Of a stretch of 64,000 nucleotides of DNA, positions 43,350 to 50,886 are shown piece by piece. Below the pieces are notes generated by a model. That model saw only the letters and a list, made by a program, of their open reading frames with translations, was not told where the DNA came from and did no database searches. This stretch comes from Hyphomicrobium denitrificans ATCC 51888 (GTDB lineage: Bacteria > Pseudomonadota > Alphaproteobacteria > Rhizobiales > Hyphomicrobiaceae), in the NCBI RefSeq assembly GCF_000143145.1, contig NC_014313.1:3038001-3102000 (forward strand), written 5' to 3'. The first letter of the stretch is position 1. The number at the start of each line of letters is the position of its first letter. The position numbers and the translations under genes were made by a program.

Positions 43350-43678
43350 TATGCTGCAGCCGTATGTGTGCCGGTCAACTTCGACACCAGATCCATATTG
43401 TAGGCCCTAATCCAGCCAGGAATTAGAAACGCATCAACAAGAACCCAAATCCCGTCTGCCAAGATGAAGAAGCCAGCTATCGGCGTGGCGGCCGTCGCCA
43501 AACCTCCCAAGAAAAGACACAGCATTCCAAATGCTGACCCGCTGCGGTTCGCATAGAACCGATGGCCCCCAACGAGCCCGAGAAACAACCAAAGCGCGTA
43601 GGCGACGCCATTCGACTTCTTGTTTGCCTCGAAGAGCATGAGCGAATGCGCGTCGCTCGTCACTGTCGGCTGAACCAT
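43349..43678 (-). CDS. TM2-domain membrane protein
   Basis: 109 residues with two hydrophobic segments and the TM2 signature between them: W-L-F-L-G-L-V-G-G-H-R-F-Y-A-N-R. The second segment ends F-I-L-A-D-G-I-W-V-L-V-D. TM2 proteins are common in bacteria but their function is not settled. A cargo gene of the prophage; could alter the host envelope. Confidence 0.85.
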   Translation of the reverse strand: MVQPTVTSDAHSLMLFEANKKSNGVAYALWLFLGLVGGHRFYANRSGSAFGMLCLFLGGLATAATPIAGFFILADGIWVLVDAFLIPGWIRAYNMDLVSKLTGTHTAAA

Positions 43679-43706
43679 TTTATCTCTCCCCGATATATTC
43701 CCCGTT

Positions 43707-43925
43707 TCATTTCCTTCTAGCCGCCTTTGCCCGAGCTTCCAATGCCTCGGCTATCAACTCTCGAACCACTTGACCTTTGTCGGGTTGCTCCATCGGTCTC
43801 GATGCTTGGATTGCCTCGATCTCGGCATTCATCGGTTCGGGGAAACGGACCGTCAGCGAAACCATCATGGCTCTATCCCCGGTCTTTGGCGGCCGCCCAG
43901 GGCCTCGTGACTTGCTCTTGCTCAT
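43707..43925 (-). CDS. Ribbon-helix-helix regulator with AT-hook-like start
   Basis: ATG 43925 gives 72 residues. The N-terminus S-R-G-P-G-R-P-P-K is AT-hook-like. The rest, M-M-V-S-L-T-V-R-F-P-E-P-M followed by two helices, has the ribbon-helix-helix layout. It lies next to paired GTAACCG operators, so it is probably an autorepressor that also controls the divergent plus-strand genes. Confidence 0.72.
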   Translation of the reverse strand: MSKSKSRGPGRPPKTGDRAMMVSLTVRFPEPMNAEIEAIQASRPMEQPDKGQVVRELIAEALEARAKAARRK

Positions 43926-43940
43926 ATGCAAACTAATACC

Positions 43941-44062
43941 GTAACCGCTCCGATTGCATAAAATCACGAAAATGTGACGAGAAAACCAGGGACGCGGCTT
44001 GACGTTCCTTCCTCGTGCCGCCCCGCCGCATTGAATTTTGTAACCGCTTCGGTTACTATACT
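43941..44062. promoter_or_regulatory. Divergent control region with two matching operator palindromes
   Basis: GTAACCGCTTCGGTTAC (44040-44056) is a perfect 7+3+7 palindrome. A second copy, GTAACCGCTCCGATTGC (43941-43957), matches 14 of 17 bases and lies 15 bp from the ribbon-helix-helix start. TATACT at 44057-44062, right after the perfect copy, is a good -10 for rightward transcription, though the nearest -35-like TTGAAT (44031) is 20 bp away. Binding would block both directions. Confidence 0.6.
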
Positions 44063-44211
44063 ACCAGACGGCCATGCAGGCCCCTACCCGAACCGAGACG
44101 CCACGCAAGAGATGCCAGAACGGGCACCGCGAAGTGGAACGGGGATACTCAGGGACGACCGGCAGCCCGAACCCAGCGCCGCAAGGCGATGGCGAAGCTA
44201 TGGAGAAACAC

Positions 44212-44442
44212 ATGACGACACTCAAGCACGACACCGCAATCGAATGGCCGAACGGTGCGGGGTTCACGCCTTGCACTCGCGAGTACGCTGAGGTGACCGA
44301 CAAGATAAATGACCTCAACGACTTCGGACGCATTGGAATGGGGGACATGAGTTCCGAGGACTACGAAACTTACAACCGTCTGCTCGTGCGCCGCGACGAG
44401 CTGCAGCTTTCCGGCCATCTCGGAGAGTCCGTCCGGTACTGA
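44212..44442 (+). CDS. Small hypothetical protein, plus-strand accessory island
   Basis: ATG 44212 with GGAG 6 nt upstream gives 76 residues (M-T-T-L-K-H-D-T-A-I-E-W-P-N-G). It is acidic and mostly helical, with S-S-E-D-Y-E-T-Y-N-R-L-L-V-R-R. No domain recognised. It runs against the surrounding phage genes and follows the divergent operator region, so it is probably expressed from the lysogen. Confidence 0.6.
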   Translation: MTTLKHDTAIEWPNGAGFTPCTREYAEVTDKINDLNDFGRIGMGDMSSEDYETYNRLLVRRDELQLSGHLGESVRY

Positions 44443-44475
44443 TCCGCACTTCAAGAACAACGGCTTGCGGGACGC

Positions 44476-44655
44476 ATGGTCCCGGCCGCACGACCCGGCG
44501 GGATTGCGGAAAATTTCCACAATCATCTGCCCACTAAACCCATCAACGCACCGAACCTTGGACCCACACCCGAACTCAAAATCGGGCCTGCACCGCCGCC
44601 CCGAAAGAGCGTGTGCACGGGCGCGCATCGAAAGCGCGTGAGACGGCGACACTAG
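44476..44655 (+). CDS. 59-residue proline-rich ORF in the accessory island
   Basis: ATG 44476 to TAG 44655 reads M-V-P-A-A-R-P-G-G-I, a neutral proline-rich middle (L-G-P-T-P-E-L-K-I-G-P) and a basic end (R-K-R-V-R-R-R-H). No strong ribosome binding site. It fills most of an otherwise empty 305-base gap. Coding status is uncertain. Two further tiny frames (6 and 13 codons) connect it to the next gene by ATGA/GTGA junctions. Confidence 0.35.
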   Translation: MVPAARPGGIAENFHNHLPTKPINAPNLGPTPELKIGPAPPPRKSVCTGAHRKRVRRRH

Positions 44656-44747
44656 AAACCCACTCATGCAAACGGCCCACCGATGACCCTGATGGTTGCA
44701 CATCAGGCGGCAGGCCGCGCGTGAGTATCCGCGAAGGAAAACTTCAC

Positions 44748-45959
44748 ATGACGACACCTATCACAACCTGGCGCATTCCGCGAGCCGCATGGATCATGGT
44801 CGGGCTGGCGGTTTCGGCCGAAGCGACATCGAACGCGCTTCGCGCCTATGACCTCGGCTCTCACCTCGAGAAACTGACGGTCAGCGTCTACGGCGTTTCG
44901 CTCAGCCTCGCCGGCATCGTGCTGGTGCTGGCGGCGATCGCCGTCTCGCTCTCACAGACCAGGGCGGCTTGGGTTGCCCTGACACCCGGCGACACGCGCC
45001 AGCGCATCGTTGCCGGGATTGCGGCCTGCCTTCTGCTCTCGATCTCGATCACAGCGATGGCGTCTCATATCCTGAGCGCCCAGCGCGCCAAGGTCGGCGA
45101 CGAGACGAAGGACCGGAACGGCTACCACGATGCCAAGCAGCTCTATGACGCTGCCGACGCGGAGTGGAAGAAGGTCCGCAACGCCGGAACCGTTGCCGAG
45201 GCCCAGGCGGCGATCACCGCGGCAAGAGCGAAGGTCGACGACAACATCTGGCGACGGACCGACGGCTGCACCGACGCGACGGCGAAAGCTTCAAAGGCGG
45301 AGTGCAAGACGTTCCGTGACCAGAAACCGGAACTCGACGCGGATTTGGCGAAGGCAAGCCGAAAAGCTGAACTCGAAGCGAAGCTGCCCGGGCTCAAGGC
45401 TGATCTCGATCGTCAGCACCTGACGTCGGAAGCATCCGCATCGGAAGCGACCGTATCCTGGGGCTGGGCCTGGATCATGGGCATCGGCGTCGTGATGATC
45501 GCGACGTTCGGGCCTGCGATCTTCGCGAAGGTCGAGACGGTTGCCGCTCCGGCTCCGGTCGAAGCTCCGGCAGCTCCGGCGGTCGACGTCTCCGGACAAT
45601 CCGACTTCCCGGACCTTCCGAAGCAATCGTTTGACGATCTCAAGTCGGCGCTGACCGGCCAGCAGCCGAACGGTCCGGGGGCCGAAATCCTGGCATTCCC
45701 GGGGCCGAACGGTTCGCCGAACAATCCGCCGAACGGTCCGAAGCCGGGAAAGCGGATGAAGAGCCGGAAAGTGGAAGTGCTGGCGGACATTCGCGGGCGC
45801 ATCGATGCCGGCGAACAATTCGCGAGCCAAGAAGACCTTCGGGCCGAGCTGGTCAAACAGTTCGGACCTATCGGACGGTCGACGCTGTCGGACTGGCTGA
45901 AAGAGCTTGCCGCCGAAGTCGAACGGACGACGGTCGGCCGCCGCAAGGTGGTCGGCTAG
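44748..45959 (+). CDS. Membrane protein with C-terminal helix-turn-helix (accessory cargo gene)
   Basis: ATG 44748 (GAAGGAAAA upstream; GTG 44721 is an in-frame alternative) gives 403 residues. Three hydrophobic segments (about 14-34, 45-66, 86-105) are followed by a coiled coil (about 115-215), a fourth segment (about 228-250, W-G-W-A-W-I-M-G-I-G-V-V-M-I), an A/P- then N/P/G-rich linker (about 255-335) and a basic winged-helix-like end (S-R-K-V-E-V-L-A-D-I-R; R-S-T-L-S-D-W-L-K-E-L). The layout recalls DUF2637 proteins of actinobacteria. A membrane-tethered DNA-binding protein is inferred. It has its own terminator. Confidence 0.75.
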   Translation: MTTPITTWRIPRAAWIMVGLAVSAEATSNALRAYDLGSHLEKLTVSVYGVSLSLAGIVLVLAAIAVSLSQTRAAWVALTPGDTRQRIVAGIAACLLLSISITAMASHILSAQRAKVGDETKDRNGYHDAKQLYDAADAEWKKVRNAGTVAEAQAAITAARAKVDDNIWRRTDGCTDATAKASKAECKTFRDQKPELDADLAKASRKAELEAKLPGLKADLDRQHLTSEASASEATVSWGWAWIMGIGVVMIATFGPAIFAKVETVAAPAPVEAPAAPAVDVSGQSDFPDLPKQSFDDLKSALTGQQPNGPGAEILAFPGPNGSPNNPPNGPKPGKRMKSRKVEVLADIRGRIDAGEQFASQEDLRAELVKQFGPIGRSTLSDWLKELAAEVERTTVGRRKVVG

Positions 45960-45991
45960 GCCGCACGGGCGTTACGATTTGTTACGACCTC

Positions 45992-46026
45992 AGCCCTCGG
46001 TGCACCCCAGCGCCGGGGGCTTTTTG
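45992..46026 (+). terminator. Terminator of the plus-strand accessory island
   Basis: AGCCCTCGG (45992-46000) pairs with CCGGGGGCT (46013-46021, one G-U pair) and is followed by TTTTT. It lies 33 bases after the membrane-HTH stop. Confidence 0.88.
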
Positions 46027-46059
46027 TTGCCGTCGTCGGCTCGGCACACAAATCGTGCG

Positions 46060-46296
46060 CTAACCGCCGTTCATAAATTGGCGAAGAACGGCCGCTTTAA
46101 AGTCCGTTCGATCTTCGCCACGCGATGCAAGCGCAACGATGATGATTGCAATTCGCTCTCGCTGTGCAGATTCATCCTGGTATTTTGAAAGCCCGTTGCT
46201 CTGCACGTCCTTCCAAACATCCTCCAGAACGCTTGTTAAATAAGCGACATCTTCGGGGCTAAAGCCGCCCCGGGCAATTTCTTGCCGGGCTTTCAT
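46060..46296 (-). CDS. Small hypothetical phage protein
   Basis: ATG 46296 gives 78 residues (M-K-A-R-Q-E-I-A-R-G-G-F), helical and slightly acidic, with F-S-P-E-D-V-A-Y-L. No domain recognised. It converges on the accessory-island terminator from the other side. Confidence 0.5.
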   Translation of the reverse strand: MKARQEIARGGFSPEDVAYLTSVLEDVWKDVQSNGLSKYQDESAQRERIAIIIVALASRGEDRTDFKAAVLRQFMNGG

Positions 46297-46379
46297 CGGA
46301 CCCACTCCCACACCTTTCCCTAGTTTAGAATAGACGCGAGAAGGAACGTTTGATGATCCTCTCGAAAGCGCAATAGCTC

Positions 46380-46404
46380 AAAACCGAGATATCGCAAATC
46401 TCGG
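46380..46404 (-). terminator. Weak terminator after the 190-residue gene
   Basis: CCGAGAT (46384-46390) pairs perfectly with ATCTCGG (46398-46404) around a 7-base loop; four U residues follow on the minus strand. It lies 12 bases after the stop at 46416. Confidence 0.6.
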
Positions 46405-46415
46405 TAGGGGCCAAG

Positions 46416-46988
46416 TCACAGCATGATGTCCTTTGCCAAGCGTTCGAGCGCCGCGCGCGCTGCTGCAATTTCGGTGTCGAAGCGCCGGGTCGCGCCGCAC
46501 GTCACCACGGGCCGCCCGTCGATGCACGCCGTCCAGAAGTCGGGCCGCTCCTCGAGTTCGATCCGGCCGTCGTCAGATATCAGCGGCGCCCTGTTCCATG
46601 TCGCGCGATAATACTGAAATCGCACACCATCGACTTCCAGCCAGCGGTGCAACGGACGGAGAGACGGCCATTTCTCCATAACGGCATCCGCGCCGCGAGC
46701 GCGCTTGATCGCACGCATCCGGAACGGCTTCGAGAAACCCCGCCGGACCTCGTCAACACGCGCGGCAGTCAGGGCCTGCGCAATGCGGCGCGCGGAACTG
46801 TATCCCTCGATCAGAAACGTGCCGCGCGACATCACATCGTTGCGCATGATCTCAGTGACGATGCGGACTGCGGTCTCGCGATCGGCCGGGTTCGGCGCAT
46901 CGTCGTCGTCGAGAAAAATCTTCAAGGTCCGGCCCCTCGTTCCCTGGGTTAAGGGCGGAACATAACGAGAACGATACCTTTTCGGCAA
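46416..46988 (-). CDS. Hypothetical phage protein
   Basis: 190 residues. It is arginine-rich, with acidic D-D-D-D-A near residue 27, a middle R-R-I-A-Q-A-L-T-A-A-R, and W-L-E-V-D-G-V-R-F-Q-Y-Y-R later. The end (E-I-A-A-A-R-A-A-L-E-R-L-A-K-D) is helical. I do not recognise a family. It is the most downstream gene of the early block before the accessory island. Confidence 0.55.
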   Translation of the reverse strand: MPKRYRSRYVPPLTQGTRGRTLKIFLDDDDAPNPADRETAVRIVTEIMRNDVMSRGTFLIEGYSSARRIAQALTAARVDEVRRGFSKPFRMRAIKRARGADAVMEKWPSLRPLHRWLEVDGVRFQYYRATWNRAPLISDDGRIELEERPDFWTACIDGRPVVTCGATRRFDTEIAAARAALERLAKDIML

Positions 46989-47025
46989 GAGGGCCAGAGG
47001 CTACATCTGGGCGCATGTGCAATCT

Positions 47026-48128
47026 CTATTCGATGACACGATCGCGGGCCTTCCCGCGCGGCAACGGCTCGAACGGTCCCAGCGCATCGAGCCCGCCCGC
47101 CGTGATGACGAGGATGTCATATCCCTCGATGAACCCGTTAGACCGCAGCGCGCCGAGCGCGTTCTTGAAGCCCCCGCCGCCGACAGCGTAGCCAGTCAGA
47201 AGCGCCACCTGCACTTTCGTTCGTCCGTCGGGATATTGAGCCAGCGCCGTCAGGACGAGCCGCTCCGCCTTGCCAAGCGAACAGCTGGTCGATGAAGCCG
47301 GGCCCGACGCAGGCGCGCGCTCTTCTTGCACCGTCGCAATGCGCGAGGCCGGCTCAGGCGCCGCGTCGACCGGCCCTACATCGTTCGGCCTGAGTGACTT
47401 CAACGCCGAGACGGCATCATGGATGGCGCGTCCGTAGCCTTCCGACTGCCCAACGCGCCGGAATTCTTCACCGGCTGCAGCTCGGCCGCGCTCTTCCGCC
47501 TCGCGCAGCGCGCGCGGGTCTGGCGCCGCCGCCTTCCCGGCGTTTGCGAGTTCCTTTTCAAGCTCGGCGACCTTCGCCTTGAGCCGCTTCGGATCGTTCT
47601 CCTCAGCGTCCTCCAGCGCCTCGCCGATGATCGCGCGCAATTCCTCCTGATCTACGGCCGCCGTCTGGACGTCGATGATCTCCTCATCGTCCGTCGGCGT
47701 CGCGGCGTTGTCGAACGTCGAGAATTTGGGGAACGCTCAGCCATGTCGAGGATCGACAGCGGCAGTTTGCCGGAGCCGACGATTTGGCCGATGGCCGAAC
47801 CGGCGGACGAATGCAGCGGCACGTGCCCGCGCGGCCCGCCGAGGATCTTGAATGGAAGGCCGGGCTGGCTGCCGTCGGCGCTGGACGTGATCCCCCACCA
47901 GTCCGACTTGATCGTATCGAGGATGCAGACCCGGAAGCCGCCGGCGACAACCTGCTCGACGGCGAGTTTCGATGTCGACGTCTTGCCGCTGCCGGTCTTG
48001 CCGATGATGGCGGCGTGCTGCGACAGCGCCGCGCTCGGTATGCATTCCGCCACGATCGTCTCCCTCTCACTTGCTGGCACCCCGGCCCCGAACAAATCGC
48101 CTTTCATCATCGTCATTCCATCGGTCAC
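47026..48128 (-). pseudogene. HerA/DUF87-type ATPase gene broken by an internal deletion
   Basis: The first 131 codons from 48128 encode a HerA-type N-terminal ATPase start with Walker A G-K-T-G-S-G-K-T (residues 43-50) and S-I-L-D-M-A-E. At about 47736 the reading frame is lost. In another frame the sequence resumes at once as A-F-P-K-F-S-T-F-D-N-A-A-T-P and runs into the helical and winged C-terminal part (E-L-R-A-I-I-G-E-A-L) ending at 47026. The Walker B, arginine finger and core between them, probably 150-200 codons in intact relatives, are missing. The N-terminal frame continues 27 arginine-rich codons to a stop at 47652. The C-terminal part has no good start (TTG 47640 only). Confidence 0.8.
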
Positions 48129-48580
48129 GGTTTGCTCTCCGAAAGAAGGGCGTGGATTAATTTGACGGCGCGGTTTTTTGTGACATTCCCGGCCGCCTCG
48201 GCGATGAGTTCCGGCGGCGACGACAGCATAATCTTTTGCGTTTCGTCGTGCGGTTCGCCAACGATAACTGGCATTTCGAGAATGGCGGTGATGACATCCT
48301 CTATCGCCTTACGCCTCGCCTCATCGGCGGCACGTTTGATTTCATCGTCCTTTTCGTTGAGTTGCCGCGACGCATCGAGAATGAGCTTGCCACCTAACTT
48401 TCTCGCCTCATCGAGTTGAGCGCGAAGGGACGTGATCTCGGCGAGCGCCAATTCATGGGTTTCGATGTCCAGTGCGAACGATTGTGCTAGTTCACCAGCC
48501 GTCGCGCTGCCTTTGAGTATCTGTAGCTGCTTGATGCTCGATTGCAGTCGCAGGACCGCTTTGCTAGGTGTCTCGCTCAC
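48125..48580 (-). CDS. Coiled-coil hypothetical phage protein
   Basis: 151 residues with a predicted coiled coil at about 40-95 (E-L-A-L-A-E-I-T-S-L-R-A-Q-L-D-E-A-R; E-K-D-D-E-I-K-R-A-A-D-E). Overlaps the neighbouring starts by ATGA on both sides. No domain recognised. It sits directly before the broken ATPase gene and may once have worked with it. Confidence 0.55.
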   Translation of the reverse strand: MSETPSKAVLRLQSSIKQLQILKGSATAGELAQSFALDIETHELALAEITSLRAQLDEARKLGGKLILDASRQLNEKDDEIKRAADEARRKAIEDVITAILEMPVIVGEPHDETQKIMLSSPPELIAEAAGNVTKNRAVKLIHALLSESKP

Positions 48581-48960
48581 TTCACCGCTCCATTAGTAGA
48601 GGGGCGCACGACCGCCGGTTTGAACGTCGCGTTCCGCAATAGCTCCGCAGCACGAGCCTCGCCGAATGTTTCGTATGCGGTGCCGTCCAGCACGAACGCC
48701 CGTTCCTGCACCCAATTCCCACGATGCTTGTGGCTGTCGATTTGTAACGTGACCTTGGTTTCGCCAGCAGGGTCCACGTATTGCGCGATCGCTATTCCAT
48801 TTCCGCTCATGTGCATGATTGCCTGCCAATTCGGCTCAACGTGCAATGCTTCGGCGGCCGAGCGGTATTCGGCGACGGCGCGCTCAATCTGATCCGGTCG
48901 CAATCCCGTGGCACTTGCGGCAGCAGCGGCGGCATCGGAGTTTATGGGCGCTTTGCTCAT
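48577..48960 (-). CDS. Hypothetical phage protein ending in a P-S-T-N tail
   Basis: 127 residues. An alanine-rich start is followed by D-Q-I-E-R-A-V-A-E-Y-R-S-A-A-E and a beta-rich middle (T-K-V-T-L-Q-I-D-S-H-K-H). It ends V-R-P-S-T-N-G-A-V-K, a divergent form of the shared C-terminal tag seen in the next five upstream genes. Function unknown. Confidence 0.58.
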   Translation of the reverse strand: MSKAPINSDAAAAAASATGLRPDQIERAVAEYRSAAEALHVEPNWQAIMHMSGNGIAIAQYVDPAGETKVTLQIDSHKHRGNWVQERAFVLDGTAYETFGEARAAELLRNATFKPAVVRPSTNGAVK

Positions 48961-49121
48961 CCCCGCACCTTTTCTGTAGAGGGGGCTTCAACCGTGCCAC
49001 TGCCTCCGCAATCGGGACACTCGGCTACGGCTTCATCACCTTTGTCGCCGGTCCGAGGGTTCAAATACCGATCCCAATCGGTGACAATCTCGCCGTTCCC
49101 TTGGCAGCGTTCGCACGTCAT
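48957..49121 (-). CDS. 54-residue zinc-finger protein (DnaJ-like cysteine pairs)
   Basis: ATG 49121 and the stop at 48957 overlap neighbouring genes (ATGA both sides). The product has M-T-C-E-R-C-Q-G-N-G and C-P-D-C-G-G-S-G-T-V, two C-x-x-C-x-G-x-G-like knuckles as in the DnaJ zinc domain. It ends E-A-P-S-T-E-K-V-R-G, the shared tag. It probably binds one zinc ion; role unknown. Confidence 0.7.
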   Translation of the reverse strand: MTCERCQGNGEIVTDWDRYLNPRTGDKGDEAVAECPDCGGSGTVEAPSTEKVRG

Positions 49122-49393
49122 CCCCGCACCTTTGCATCTGTAGAGGGGGCGCTGTCGGACAAATGCACAATCTGATCGACGGCGTGCCCTTCGGCGTGCG
49201 TGTTGGATCGCAGGAGTAACTTCACCAAGCCATCGACCTGAAACGCAGAGAGCTTCATGTAGAAATCAGCGCTTTCTGGCAACGCACATTGCACGTGCCG
49301 CAATGCTTGCACGAGCGCGAAGGCGTCATCTCCGCGAATGAATATCCCGGGCCAGTCATCGCCGCACTGGACCACTCCGGTTTCAAGCCTCAT
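49118..49393 (-). CDS. Hypothetical phage protein ending in A-P-S-T-D-A-K-V-R-G
   Basis: ATG 49393 (overlapping the previous stop as ATGA) gives 91 residues: M-R-L-E-T-G-V-V-Q-C-G-D-D-W-P-G, then helical segments. No domain recognised. The C-terminal tag is nearly identical to those of its neighbours. Confidence 0.58.
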   Translation of the reverse strand: MRLETGVVQCGDDWPGIFIRGDDAFALVQALRHVQCALPESADFYMKLSAFQVDGLVKLLLRSNTHAEGHAVDQIVHLSDSAPSTDAKVRG

Positions 49394-49659
49394 GGCTGAT
49401 CCTTTGCATCTGTAGAGGGGGCGCTGAGAGCTTCCCACATCAATACTGGCCCACCTTGCCGCCCGCTAAAGCTGTATGTATCTGGCCGTGACCTGACCAA
49501 TCCGTCGCGCTGTAGCTGCTTCATGTGCTTTCGCGCGGCGTCGGTGGACATCGCGAAGCGGGCTGCGATATCCACTGTGTCGGCACCGCCGCAAGCGCGC
49601 ACCCAATCAAGGATTGAAACCGCTCCGCGTTTGTCACGAATTGATGCGATAACGGCCAT
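49390..49659 (-). CDS. Winged helix-turn-helix protein ending in A-P-S-T-D-A-K-D-Q-P
   Basis: ATG 49659 (TGATG overlap; GTG 49662 is also possible) gives 89 residues. The middle, A-D-T-V-D-I-A-A-R-F-A-M-S-T-D-A-A-R-K-H, with L-Q-R-D-G-L-V, is a winged-helix DNA-binding motif. It is a candidate transcription factor for the early region. Its C-terminus carries the shared tag. Confidence 0.68.
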   Translation of the reverse strand: MAVIASIRDKRGAVSILDWVRACGGADTVDIAARFAMSTDAARKHMKQLQRDGLVRSRPDTYSFSGRQGGPVLMWEALSAPSTDAKDQP

Positions 49660-50006
49660 CACAGCACCTCATCAGTGCTGAGAGCAGCGCGACCTGCTTC
49701 GGGCAAATAGGGCACCCATTCTTCGCGGCGCACTTTCCCGGAATAACCGCACTCGTCACACCCGATGCCGACACGGCATTGTGCGCTGTCGTCCCAGTCA
49801 TAATTGTGCGCGAGGCCACCGTATTCGCCGCCTTCGAAGCAGCCAGAGCATGAGTCAGTCCACCGTACAATCTGGAGGACGCAGGGCATTCCGTAGGCTG
49901 GCTTCGGATCGAAAGCGTATTTGCGCCGCCGATCAACGCGATGCCCAAGGATGCGTTCTGCCTCTCGTGCGCTGATGTCTCGGATTTTATTGCGCCGATC
50001 GCTCAC
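49659..50006 (-). CDS. Cysteine-containing hypothetical protein ending in A-L-S-T-D-E-V-L
   Basis: 115 residues from GTG 50006, which overlaps the previous stop. C-S-G-C (about residues 53-56) and C-D-E-C-G-Y (about 84-88) could bind zinc. W-V-P-Y-L-P-E-A-G precedes the tag. Its family is unknown. Confidence 0.58.
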   Translation of the reverse strand: MSDRRNKIRDISAREAERILGHRVDRRRKYAFDPKPAYGMPCVLQIVRWTDSCSGCFEGGEYGGLAHNYDWDDSAQCRVGIGCDECGYSGKVRREEWVPYLPEAGRAALSTDEVL

Positions 50007-50881
50007 GACGTCACCTCGTCAGTGCTGAGCTTCCCCGCTTCGCTTGCAGGCTGAGAGAGACGGGCCAAGGCATTTTTGGTCAAATGCTCGATCTCGCGGA
50101 GCGCGTTGGAGATACCGAAAACATTCGCGTTGGACTTCGCACTGTCAGTCTCAGCTTCTTCTCGCTCGCGCCACGCCTCAAGCAGCGCATCGCGCAACGC
50201 TTCGGCCGTCGCCTCGAGAATATTCTCCGCGTCGTCGCATTCGCCGCTTTCAACGGGATGGTTTTCCGAGAATTCCGTTCCGGTATCGGGATTTAAATAC
50301 AGGTAGCCAATTGGCCAGTTTGCAGGCTGAGGCGCGCCTTTAAGAGCGGCACGGGCTCGCAAGAACTCGCTTTCGGCAAAGTGATCGGTAACGCGTTCTC
50401 GAATTGCCGCATCGAGAATGTCTGTACCGTCTTCCGCCGAGAACCCAAAATGGGCGAACGGCTCAAGAGCCTCCCTCAATATCCCGACATCATCTGATGT
50501 CTGCCGGTCACTTTCCGAGTTGCGCGGAAATCCCGCCGAACTGACGTAAGGCTCGACGGTCCACGCATCCTCATCAGCAGCGTGGACGGCTTCAGCATCC
50601 TCGCGGCGGGCGTATCGCGTTGCCTTTTCGCGATCAGGTGTCCATGCCGGTCCGAAGTCGGTCCAGTAACGCCATTCGGTGCCTCTGCCATTGCCAACGA
50701 TCCACGCGGAATGATGCCGATCGTTTACAGGGAGGGTGGAGAGAGCGGCGTCGATTTTTGCGAGCGCAGATCTCACTGCGTTGCCATCGCCAAACTGGCG
50801 GCCGTGGGTTTCCTCATCGCCTTCAATGTAAAGGCGTGCTTGCTCGAGCGCATCGCGAGAAATCTTCATTACGTCCGTCAT
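50003..50881 (-). CDS. Hypothetical phage protein ending in K-L-S-T-D-E-V-T-S
   Basis: ATG 50881 gives 292 residues; the open frame extends upstream but is out of character (arginine-rich). Segments include W-I-V-G-N-G-R-G-T-E-W-R-Y-W-T-D-F and a helical acidic C-terminal half. I recognise no domain. It is the first gene of the tagged run. Confidence 0.55.
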   Translation of the reverse strand: MTDVMKISRDALEQARLYIEGDEETHGRQFGDGNAVRSALAKIDAALSTLPVNDRHHSAWIVGNGRGTEWRYWTDFGPAWTPDREKATRYARREDAEAVHAADEDAWTVEPYVSSAGFPRNSESDRQTSDDVGILREALEPFAHFGFSAEDGTDILDAAIRERVTDHFAESEFLRARAALKGAPQPANWPIGYLYLNPDTGTEFSENHPVESGECDDAENILEATAEALRDALLEAWREREEAETDSAKSNANVFGISNALREIEHLTKNALARLSQPASEAGKLSTDEVTS

Positions 50882-50886
50882 CGCCC

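Larger units (their letters stand above)
48577..50033 (-). repeat. Six repeated gene-end/ribosome-binding-site cassettes
   Basis: Six consecutive genes end in related sequence. Type 1 (ends at 48957, 49118, 49390, divergent 48577) uses CCCTCTACAGATGCAAAGG or close variants; type 2 (49659, 50003) uses CTCAGCACTGATGAGGTG. Each codes a [P/L]-S-T-[D/E/N] tail and includes the AAGG or GAGGTG that should serve as the ribosome binding site of the next gene, whose start overlaps the stop. Confidence 0.82.

Noticed and set aside
43991..44010. TTGACG at 43999 as a -35 box for the accessory island
   Set aside because: No acceptable -10 follows at 16-18 bp; the TATACT next to the palindrome is the better candidate.
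47419..48165. Plus-strand 248-codon open frame
   Set aside because: Antisense to the broken HerA-type gene; the minus-strand protein has recognisable ATPase motifs.
48577..50033. CRISPR-like array, because of regularly recurring short repeats
   Set aside because: Spacing is irregular (about 160-380 bases), the intervals are coding genes and the repeats are imperfect and at gene ends.
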